Positions 8,746-17,000 of a stretch of DNA of 64,000 nt are shown one piece after another. Each line of letters opens with the position of its first letter. Position 1 is the first letter of the stretch. Source of the DNA: Hoeflea sp. YIM 152468 (GTDB taxonomy: Bacteria; Pseudomonadota; Alphaproteobacteria; Rhizobiales; Rhizobiaceae). The DNA lies in assembly GCF_029210485.1 (NCBI RefSeq), contig NZ_JARGET010000023.1, positions 62,001 through 126,000 of the forward strand, in the 5' to 3' direction. The notes under the pieces were generated by a model that had not been told where the DNA came from, ran no database searches, and worked only from the letters and a program-made list of their open reading frames with translations. The translations under genes were made by a program, and so were the position numbers.

Positions 8746-10134
8746 TCAGGCCAGCCGCTGCCTGCGGATATCCTCCCACGCGTCATCGAGCGTTTTTCTG
8801 GCGGTGGCCACGAGGTGATCGACCTCCTCTTCGGTGATGCTCAGCGGCGGCGAAATGATCAGCGAATCGCGCACCGCGCGCATCACCAGTCCGTTGCGCA
8901 AGGAATGATCCCGCGTGATGATGCCGGCATTGCCGACATTGTCGAACCGTTTCATCAGCTTGTTTTCGTCAGGAACCAGTTCCAGCGCTCCGAACAGGCC
9001 GATCATCCGGGCTTCGCCCACAAGCGGATGATCCTCCAGCGCCTTCCAGCGCTTCTGAAAGTAGGGTCCGATATGGTCGCGGACGCGCGCGATCAGGCCT
9101 TCGCGCTTGATGATGGCGAGATTTGTCAGGGCAGCGGCGCAGCAGGCCGGATGGCCGGAATAGGTGTAGCCGTGGAAGAATTCGACGCCCTTGCGGTGCA
9201 GGACTTCAGCAATTTCATCAGATACCAGCACGCCGCCCATGGGCAGATAGCCCGACGTCAGGCCCTTGGCGATCGTCATCAGATCGGGCTTCAGGTCGTA
9301 GTAACCCGAGCCGAACCATTCGCCTGTGCGGCCGAAACCGCAGATCACTTCGTCGGAAATGAACAGGATGTCGCGGCGTTCGAGGATGCGCTTGACCTCC
9401 GGCCAGTAGGTGGAGGGCGGAACAATGACGCCGCCCGCACCCTGGATCGGCTCGGCGATGAAGGCGGCGACATTTTCCTCGCCGATTGTCTCGATGGCGC
9501 GGTCGAGCTCGCGGGCTGCCCAAAGCCCGAACTCGTCCTCGCTCATGCCGGTCATCATGCCCTCGCCGAACCAGTAGGGCTGGTCGATGTGATGGATGTC
9601 CGGGATCGGCAGTCCGCCCTGGCTGTGCATGGGGCCCATGCCGCCGAGCGAGGCGCCGGCCAGGGTGGAGCCGTGATAGGCATTCTTGCGGCTGATCACC
9701 ACTTTCTTGGCCGGCTGACCCTGTAGCGCCCAGTAGGTGCGCACGAGGCGCAGGATGGTGTCGTTGGCTTCCGAGCCCGAGCCCGCATACATGACCATGT
9801 TGATGTTGTCAGGCGCCAGATCTGCCAGCACGCTCGACAGTTCGATCACCGGCGGATGCGTGGTCTTGAAAAACGTGTTGTAATAGGACAACTCGCTCAT
9901 CTGGGCACGGACAGCCTCGACAATCTCCTGGCGGCCATGACCGACATTGACACACCAGAGTCCCGCCATGCCATCGAGCATGCGGTTGCCGTCGGTGTCC
10001 CACAGCCAGACCCCGTCGGCGCGCGTAATCACCCGTCTTTCGTCAATCTCCAGAGCGCCATGATCGGTGAAGGGGTGAAGATGGTGCTTGTGATCGGAAA
10101 CCTTGAGATCATGGGAAGACACGTTGGCGCGCAT
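8746..10134 (-). CDS. Class III aminotransferase (omega-amino acid / amine:pyruvate type)
   Basis: A 462-residue fold-type I PLP enzyme moving an omega-amino group to pyruvate or 2-oxoglutarate. Seen: the cofactor segment [11 protein letters not shown], the acidic block [18 protein letters not shown] with the PLP-pyridine Asp, and the Schiff-base lysine in [14 protein letters not shown] (about residue 290). AGGA eight bases before the ATG supports the start. It is divergent from a glutamine-synthetase-like gene with about 250 bases between them. In many proteobacteria this pairing serves putrescine or other amine degradation, so a putrescine- or beta-alanine-type aminotransferase is likely, but the substrate is inferred from context only. 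Confidence 0.9.
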   Translation of the reverse strand: MRANVSSHDLKVSDHKHHLHPFTDHGALEIDERRVITRADGVWLWDTDGNRMLDGMAGLWCVNVGHGRQEIVEAVRAQMSELSYYNTFFKTTHPPVIELSSVLADLAPDNINMVMYAGSGSEANDTILRLVRTYWALQGQPAKKVVISRKNAYHGSTLAGASLGGMGPMHSQGGLPIPDIHHIDQPYWFGEGMMTGMSEDEFGLWAARELDRAIETIGEENVAAFIAEPIQGAGGVIVPPSTYWPEVKRILERRDILFISDEVICGFGRTGEWFGSGYYDLKPDLMTIAKGLTSGYLPMGGVLVSDEIAEVLHRKGVEFFHGYTYSGHPACCAAALTNLAIIKREGLIARVRDHIGPYFQKRWKALEDHPLVGEARMIGLFGALELVPDENKLMKRFDNVGNAGIITRDHSLRNGLVMRAVRDSLIISPPLSITEEEVDHLVATARKTLDDAWEDIRRQRLA

Positions 10135-10320
10135 TGCATTGTTCCTGGCTGGTTTTCACGGGGGCCAAGACGAATTCGATTTGACCTTCATCGGAGTGTG
10201 TGCACAAATTTTTCCGGCAAACAACCGCCGCAAAGGCCGACTGATGCAGCCCGCGCTCACGGCGACCAGCCCGAGTGACAACGTGCATCTTTCGGCTCAA
10301 CGGCCTATAACGTCCGTTCT

Positions 10321-10335
10321 GCATTCGGTGAATGC
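10321..10335. promoter_or_regulatory. Perfect inverted repeat in divergent promoter region
   Basis: GCATTC-ggt-GAATGC is a perfect 6-3-6 inverted repeat in the region between the divergent aminotransferase and glutamine-synthetase-like genes, 49 bases upstream of the latter's start. Its position suits an operator, but no regulator gene is adjacent and it may be chance. Confidence 0.35.
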
Positions 10336-10383
10336 GGCACTGACTTGTGGCAACTTGAAGTCCTGAAGGGACATGGTGACATC

Positions 10384-11760
10384 ATGCGCGAGAGCGCCAG
10401 TTCGGAAACACACGACGAGATCCTTCCCACCAATGACGAAGCAGAGCGGTTCCTGGCCGATAATCCGGACATTGAATCGGTCGATTTTCTCATTCCCGAC
10501 ATCAATGGCGTGATGCGCGGCAAATGGGGCCCGACCGAGGCCCTGGGCAAGGCCGGCTACCCCGGCATCAACATGCCGCTGTCGATCTTCGGACTCGACA
10601 TCTGGGGCCGGGAAGTGGAAGCCACCGGCATTCATATCGAGACCGGCGACACGGACGGCTATTGCCGTGCCATACCGGGCCGCATCAACCGGGCGCCATG
10701 GGCGCCCCGCCCATCCGCCCAGGTTCTGATGTCGATGTACACGGAAACCGGCGAACCGTGCGAATACGATCCGCGCAATGTGCTTCAGCGCCTGCTGGAT
10801 CGGTTCACCGCCAAGGGCTTGCGCCCGGTGACGGCGTTCGAACTGGAGTTCTACCTCGTCGATCCGGCGGTCTTCCAGCGTTCGGGACGCATGGGCAAGG
10901 ACCTTGGACCCGGTCCGGATCAACAGCAGATGTACTCGCTGTCGGAATTGCGCGGACAAAGCGATCTGTTCGCCGAGATTCGGGCGGCGGCGGTGGCTCA
11001 GGGATTGCCGATCGACACCATCATCAAGGAGGCAGCCCCCGGTCAGTTCGAGGTCAACCTCAAGCATCGTGACGACGCCATGGCCGCAGCCGACGATACG
11101 GTGCTGTTGCGCCGGCTGATTTCGGAAACCGCGCACAAGCATGGGCTTCGCGCGACATTCATGGCAAAGCCGTTTCTGGAATGGCCGGGCAACGGCATGC
11201 ATGTTCACGCCAGCATTCTTGATTCGGAGGGAAACAACATCTTTTCCGGAGAAGAGGGCGATCTGCGGCTTCAGCATGCCGCCGCCGGCATGTTGCAGAC
11301 ACTTAAGGACACCTTGCTGCTCTATATTCCGGGCTTCAACGGCTACCGGCGCCTGCAGCCTGGTTCCTATGCCCCAACCCGCATCGCCTGGGGTCGCAAC
11401 AACCGCTCGGTCGTGGTCCGGGTGCCGGCATCGGATGACAAGGCGCGCCGGCTGGAGCACCGCATGTCGGGTGCCGACGCCAACCCCTATTTTGTTCTCG
11501 CCGGTGTCTTGGGCGGCATGCTCGAGGGACTTGAACACGGCAAGTTGCCGCCGCCGCCGGTTGAGGGCAATGCCTACAAGGTTTCGCTGCCGCAACTGTC
11601 GGATGATATGGACGATGCCATCGAGGACTTCGAGAAATCGGACTTTATCGGCCGTCTGTTCGGGGCGGACTTGCAGCGGATTTTCGCGGAAATCAAGCGC
11701 GAGGAGCTGATGGCATTCGACAACGAGATTACGCCGTTGGAAAGGTCGACCTATCTGTAA
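10384..11760 (+). CDS. Glutamine synthetase family protein (gamma-glutamylputrescine synthetase-like)
   Basis: A 458-residue type I glutamine-synthetase fold enzyme that ligates glutamate to an amine using ATP. Conserved blocks are present in order: metal-binding Glu in AFELEFYLVD, the EVNLKHRDDAM region, GNGMHVHASI (metal and ATP site), the Arg-rich APTRIAWGRNNRS segment, and the late glutamate/Arg block RRLEHRMSGADANPY. The adenylylation loop of nitrogen-assimilation GlnA (NLYDLP) is not seen, which, with the divergent aminotransferase, points to amine catabolism (PuuA-like) rather than ammonia assimilation. ATG at 10384 is taken, with GAAGGGA upstream at long spacing (12 bases). Confidence 0.88.
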   Translation: MRESASSETHDEILPTNDEAERFLADNPDIESVDFLIPDINGVMRGKWGPTEALGKAGYPGINMPLSIFGLDIWGREVEATGIHIETGDTDGYCRAIPGRINRAPWAPRPSAQVLMSMYTETGEPCEYDPRNVLQRLLDRFTAKGLRPVTAFELEFYLVDPAVFQRSGRMGKDLGPGPDQQQMYSLSELRGQSDLFAEIRAAAVAQGLPIDTIIKEAAPGQFEVNLKHRDDAMAAADDTVLLRRLISETAHKHGLRATFMAKPFLEWPGNGMHVHASILDSEGNNIFSGEEGDLRLQHAAAGMLQTLKDTLLLYIPGFNGYRRLQPGSYAPTRIAWGRNNRSVVVRVPASDDKARRLEHRMSGADANPYFVLAGVLGGMLEGLEHGKLPPPPVEGNAYKVSLPQLSDDMDDAIEDFEKSDFIGRLFGADLQRIFAEIKREELMAFDNEITPLERSTYL

Positions 11761-11948
11761 AGCCTGACTTGCGATCATGTGCGTCCGGCCTTTTTCCTTG
11801 CGGAATTGCCGGGCGCGCAATTTGACACAGGACAAGGCGCCGCATGGCGCGACTGTGCGACCATTTGACTGCCTCCCGGAGTTCGGTTTCTGGGTTGACG
11901 ACAGCCTTGATGTTTCGCATGTTGGAAGGGACACATAGGACTAATACC

Positions 11949-13166
11949 ATGGATTTTGAAGCGTTTTTTGAGGAAAAGCTCGGCGGTCTGCACGAGGCGG
12001 GAAACTACCGGGTATTTGCCGAAATCGAGCGCCATGCCGGCGGGTTTCCGCGGGCAACACGGCATCGCGCCGATGGCTCGACGCAGGACGTAACTGTTTG
12101 GTGTTCCAACGATTATCTTGGCATGGGGCAGAATCCCATCGTCACGGAAGCGATGAACGAAGCAATCGAACGCTGCGGCGCGGGAGCTGGCGGAACGCGC
12201 AACATTTCTGGCACAACGCATTATCATGTGCGGCTGGAGAGCGAACTCGCTGACCTGCATGGCAAGGAAGACGCTCTGATCTTCACCTCGGGTTATGTCT
12301 CCAACTGGGCATCTCTGGGGACGCTGGCTGGCAAGATTCCGGGCATGATCGTCTATTCCGACGCGCTCAATCACGCCTCGATGATTGAGGGAATTCGCCA
12401 TGCGCGCTGCGAGAAGCGCATTTTCAAGCACAATGACCCGGAAGATCTGCGCCGCCTGATGGCGCTCGATGATCCGGCTGCGCCGAAGATGGTGGCGTTT
12501 GAAAGCGTCTATTCGATGGATGGCGACGTGGCGCCGATCGCTAAGCTTTGCGATGTGGCCGACGAATTCGGCGCGATGACCTATCTTGATGAAGTTCATG
12601 CCGTTGGCATGTACGGACCTCGCGGCGGCGGCATTGCCGAGCGCGAGGGCATCATGCACCGGCTAAGCGTGATCGAAGGCACGCTTGGCAAGGCCTTCGG
12701 AGTCATGGGTGGCTACATCACCGGAACCCGCGCGCTGTGCGATTTTGTCCGCAGCTTTGCCTCCGGTTTCATTTTCACTACGGCTTTGCCGCCGGCGCTT
12801 GCTGCGGGCGCCGCCGCCTCGATCCGCCATCTCAAGGCCAGCCAGCTGGAACGCCGCCGGCATCAGGATGCCGTCGCCAAGGTGCGCCGGGCGCTGGATT
12901 CGCATGGGATTCCGCACATGCCCAATCCGAGCCACATTGTTCCGGTGCTGGTCGGCAACGCGTCAAAGTGCAAATGGATTTCTGACGTGCTGATGGACAA
13001 CCACGGCATCTATGTCCAGCCGATCAACTACCCGACTGTGCCGGTGAAGACCGAACGGCTGCGGATCACGCCGACGCCGATGCACACCGATGCGGACATC
13101 GAACATCTTGCGGGCGCTTTGAGCGAGCTGTGGTCACAATGCGCACTGGCGCGGGCCGTCGCATAG
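11949..13166 (+). CDS. hemA: 5-aminolevulinate synthase
   Basis: Condenses glycine with succinyl-CoA to 5-aminolevulinate, the first committed step of haem synthesis by the Shemin pathway of alphaproteobacteria. The protein is 405 residues, the standard bacterial length. Seen: the N-terminal [11 protein letters not shown], glycine-rich [17 protein letters not shown], the PLP aspartate in [12 protein letters not shown], and the Schiff-base Lys248 in [11 protein letters not shown] at 11949 is preferred over upstream in-frame starts because AGGA lies eight bases before it and homologues start here. It is a single-gene unit ended by a strong hairpin terminator. Confidence 0.97.
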   Translation: MDFEAFFEEKLGGLHEAGNYRVFAEIERHAGGFPRATRHRADGSTQDVTVWCSNDYLGMGQNPIVTEAMNEAIERCGAGAGGTRNISGTTHYHVRLESELADLHGKEDALIFTSGYVSNWASLGTLAGKIPGMIVYSDALNHASMIEGIRHARCEKRIFKHNDPEDLRRLMALDDPAAPKMVAFESVYSMDGDVAPIAKLCDVADEFGAMTYLDEVHAVGMYGPRGGGIAEREGIMHRLSVIEGTLGKAFGVMGGYITGTRALCDFVRSFASGFIFTTALPPALAAGAAASIRHLKASQLERRRHQDAVAKVRRALDSHGIPHMPNPSHIVPVLVGNASKCKWISDVLMDNHGIYVQPINYPTVPVKTERLRITPTPMHTDADIEHLAGALSELWSQCALARAVA

Positions 13167-13203
13167 GGCGTTCCCTCTGTCACAGCAGACACTATGAGCA
13201 ATC

Positions 13204-13248
13204 AGACATCAACCCGATCAGGCCAACCTGGTCGGGTTGATGTCTTTT
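13204..13248. terminator. Strong intrinsic terminator after hemA
   Basis: A 19-bp stem (13204-13222 with 13227-13245) with a 4-base loop and a single mismatched position is followed by TTTT. It lies 37 bases after the hemA stop and 27 bases before the end of the convergent arsR gene, so it probably terminates both. Confidence 0.85.
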
Positions 13249-13275
13249 CGGGATGGAATTGCGCGCAAATCCCGG

Positions 13276-13650
13276 TCAGTCCGGAACCATTTGATCGGCA
13301 GCATCGGCCTGTTCGCGCACCGGCGCGCAAAACAACGAGTAAAGCGTGCCGATCACCGACGAGACTTCCTGATTGAGGATCGAGTAGTAGATCATCCGGC
13401 CTTCGCGCCGGGTGTCGACAAGGCCATCGAGACGCAGCCGGGCCAGTTGCTGCGACACGGCAGCCTGGGGCATGGCCAGGATTTCCTCCAGTTCGGACAC
13501 CGATTTCTCGCCTTCCGAAAGAATGCACAGAATCACCAGCCGCGTTTCATGGCTCAGCGACTTGAGCAAGTCACTTGCCTTGCGCGCCTGAACCAGCAGC
13601 AGGTTCATCTCCTCCGGGTTCATGTCAGCTTTGATCTGGGGCAATGTCAT
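13276..13650 (-). CDS. ArsR family regulator with BigR/SqrR-like cysteine pair
   Basis: A 124-residue winged-helix dimeric repressor. The recognition helix region reads MPQAAVSQQLARLRLDGLV, followed by the wing RREGRMIYYSI. With the start at 13650, cysteines fall at residues 42 (VILCIL) and 108 (SLFCAP), a 66-residue spacing equal to that of the persulfide sensors SqrR (Cys41/Cys107) and BigR, which form a di- or tetrasulfide cross-link when exposed to reactive sulfur. No metal-binding CxC of arsenic or cadmium sensors is present. ATG at 13623 is an alternative start; neither has a strong ribosome binding site. No sulfide-oxidation gene is adjacent. Confidence 0.85.
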   Translation of the reverse strand: MTLPQIKADMNPEEMNLLLVQARKASDLLKSLSHETRLVILCILSEGEKSVSELEEILAMPQAAVSQQLARLRLDGLVDTRREGRMIYYSILNQEVSSVIGTLYSLFCAPVREQADAADQMVPD

Positions 13651-13821
13651 TGTAATCGATGCTCGATGCAGTGTTATCAATATAAGAGACGAAACCGTAC
13701 ACAGCGGGCCGGATCTCGACAGCCGGTCCAAAAGTCGCCCGCCCGGACGCAAGCCCTTCTGTCAGAGCGATGCCGCACAACCCGGATGCTTTTCCTACCT
13801 GATGAGAGCGGTGTTTTGCAA

Positions 13822-13838
13822 TAATGTCATCGACATTA
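13822..13838. promoter_or_regulatory. Operator-like palindrome upstream of arsR and the A2M gene
   Basis: TAATGTC-atc-GACATTA is a perfect 7-3-7 inverted repeat in the divergent region between arsR (start 13650) and the alpha-2-macroglobulin gene (start 14015). A related short palindrome, CAATGTCATTG, lies at 13642-13652 over the proposed arsR start. Both contain AATGTCAT. They could be binding sites for the neighbouring ArsR protein, though this is inference. Confidence 0.4.
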
Positions 13839-14014
13839 CTGCCGGTGTCACCTCAATTCGCCTTTCTAAGCTGAAAACTCCTTGCTCGCAACCACTGCCC
13901 GGCTCTACTCTTGGGTTGAAATTCTGAAGCCCGAGAGCGTGCATGCGCATCCGCCGGCGTTCCCGAGGCATAGATTTTTGTTTTGCCCATTTCGGAAAGG
14001 GCGCGGGAGGTTCC

Positions 14015-17000
14015 ATGTCTGCACTCAATCGGGTTGTGTCGTTCATCTGCATTCTGATTCTTGCGGTGCCAGCGTTGGCTCAGGACGGCAGCCGCCGCAT
14101 CGAAACGACGGACAATGCGGACTACTTCGGCTTCGATCTTCGAACCGTTCAGAACCTCGGGCTTGACGAGTGCAAGGCCGAGTGTCTCGGGGACAGGCAA
14201 TGCCGTGCCTTCACCTACAATGTCAAAGCCGGATGGTGCTTTCTCAAGTCGGATTACAATGCGATCAACCCTTTTCAGGGCGCTGTGGCGGGCAGGGTGG
14301 TCGTCGGCGGAGAACCTGATCTCGGCGCCGCACCAGACCTTGCCTTCGTACCCGCGTCTCTGCTCGATGAAGCCCGTAACTATCGCGAGCGGCTGCTTGG
14401 ACGCACGTCTGCCGAAAACAGTTTCGGTGTAAACACGCTTGTGCGTCTGGCAGAAGCCTCGATGGCCGTGGGCGACATGGAAGCCGCGATCCGCAATTTT
14501 GGCGCCGCTGCCGCGGCCGCGCCGGATCAAAGTTCTGTCTGGGCCGAGCTGTCGCGCGCGGCACGCGCCTTCACGCCGGCCGATACCACTTCGCAGCGAA
14601 GCTTTCGCTCGGTCGCGGTTTCCGCCGCCATCATCGCCCATCAGACCTCGCGAACCCAGGTCACGCGCGCGGACGCTCTGGCCGTGCTGGCCGAAGCGCT
14701 GCAGGGTGTCCAGAACTGGCGGCCGGCGCTGTCAGCCTACCGGGCAAGCCTTGCCCTGCGCGAGGTTCCGGCGCTGCGCATGGCCTATGACGCTTTGCGC
14801 GACACCCATGGCTTTCGCGTGGTGGACAATTCCATCGACGCCGACAGCGAGACGCCGCGGGTGTGCGTCCAGTTTTCAGAGGAACTGGTCAAGGGCCTGG
14901 ATTATTCCGGCTTTGTCTCCATTGACGGCGCCACTGACATTGCCATCGAAACCGATGACCGCCAGATCTGTGTCAACGGGCTCAACCATGGCCAGCGCTA
15001 CCGCCTGGTGTTGCGCCAGGGTCTGCCGTCATCGGTCGACGAGGTGCTGGAGGCGCCGGTGCAGTTGTCGCTCTACGTGCGCGACCGGACGCCTGCGGCC
15101 CGATTCAGCGGCTCCAGTTTCGTCCTTCCGGCCAAATCCCGCCTCGGTCTTCCGCTGATCACCATCAATACACCCTCGGCTGACCTGAAACTCTACCGTG
15201 TCGGTGATCGGGCGTTGTCCCAGATCATCACCCGCTCGGATTTTCTCCGGCAACTCGACAGCTACTCGCTTGATCAACTCTCGCAGGATGTTGGCGAAGC
15301 CGTGTGGGAAGGCGCCATCGATGTGGTCAACGAGCCCAACCGCGAAGTGACCACCAGCATTCCCATCGACACCGTGCTGCCGCACCGAGAGCCCGGCGTG
15401 TATGTGATGACTGCGCGACCGCTTGGCGACAAGGCCGAGAACTGGGAGGCGCAGGCGACGCAATGGTTCGTCATTTCCGACATCGGGCTGAGCACCTTCG
15501 CCGGCGAGGACGGCTTGTCGGTGTTCCTGCGATCGCTCGAGTCCGCCCAGCCGTTGGGTTCGGTCTCGCTGACGCTGCTTGCCCGCAACAATGAGATTCT
15601 CGGCCAGTCAGTCACGGATGCCGATGGCCGTGCGACGTTCCAGCCGGGCCTCATTCGCGGGCAGGCGGGGCTTGCGCCCGCCGCCCTTCTGGCCACCGGG
15701 CCCGATGGCGATTTTGTCTTCCTCGACCTGACCCGCGGCGGCTTTGACCTGTCGGATCGGGGTGTTGCCGGCAGGCCGTCATCCGGCGGTGTCGATGTCA
15801 TGGCCTGGACCGAGCGCGGCATCTACCGCGCCGGTGAAACCGTGCACCTGTCGGCGCTGGCCCGTGACGGCAAGGCCGCGGCCCTGACCGATCTGCCGCT
15901 GACCCTGATCCTGCAGCGGCCCGATGGGGTCGAGGACCGGCGCATCGTCTCCGATGGCGCGGCGCTGGGCGGGCATGCTTTGGCGCTGGCGCTTCCCGAC
16001 AATGCCATGCACGGGGCCTGGCGCGCGGCGCTGCACACAGATCCGAAGCGGCCGTCGATCGCGGAAGTGTCCTTCCTGGTCGAGGACTTTCAGCCCGACC
16101 GCATGGAAATCGAGCTTGATGCGGGAAATGCGACCGTAAGTCCGGACGCACCGGCCGAGATTGAAGTCACCGGGCGCTATCTCTATGGCGCACCAGCCGG
16201 CGGGCTGGTCACCGAAGGGGAAATCCTGCTCAGCCGCACACGGGCGCTGGCAGCGTTTCCCGGCTATGAGTTCGGCCTGGCCGACGAAGAGTTCGAGAAT
16301 GCGCGCATTGCGCTTGAGGATCTTGAGCCGCTTGATGCCGCCGGCAAGGCAATCGTCACGGTCGATGTGGGCGCCTTGCCCGAAACCACGCAGTTTGTGT
16401 CGGCTCATGTGACCATCCGTGCTGCCGAAGGCGGCGGCCGGGCGGTGGAGCGGTCCGTGGATCTCAAGGTGGCGACACAGGGTCCGCGCATCGGCGTCAA
16501 TCCGCAGTTTGAAGACGGCCAGGTGGCGGAAAGCAGCGAGGCCGGTTTCCGGGTCATCGCCATCGATGCAGAGGGCCAGCGCATCGCCATGCCCGCTGCC
16601 TCATGGTCGCTGGTCAAGGTCGAACGCAATTACCAGTGGTACCGCCAGGGAAATTCCTGGAACTATGAAGTGGTTGATTTCACCACCGAAGTTGCAGACG
16701 GACGGATCGATATCGGCTCTGATACGCCCGCCAGCATCGCCGCAAATGTCGAGTGGGGGCGCTACCGCCTCGACATCATTGGCGACGATGGCGCCGAAAC
16801 CAGCGTGCTGTTTGACGCCGGCTGGCATGTCGAAGCCAAGTCGATCGAGACGCCGGACGGTCTGGAGATCGCGTTCGACAAGGACCGCTACAAGGTGGGC
16901 GAGATCGCACGGCTGCGGATTTCTCCGCGCTTTGCCGGTCAGGCCCTGATCACGGTCGGCTCGGAACGGCTGATCGAAACCCTAACGGCACCTGTCGGCG

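Noticed and set aside
11822-11850. TTGACA upstream of hemA as a promoter -35 box
   Set aside because: No acceptable -10 box lies 16-18 bases downstream (the sequence there is GC-rich).
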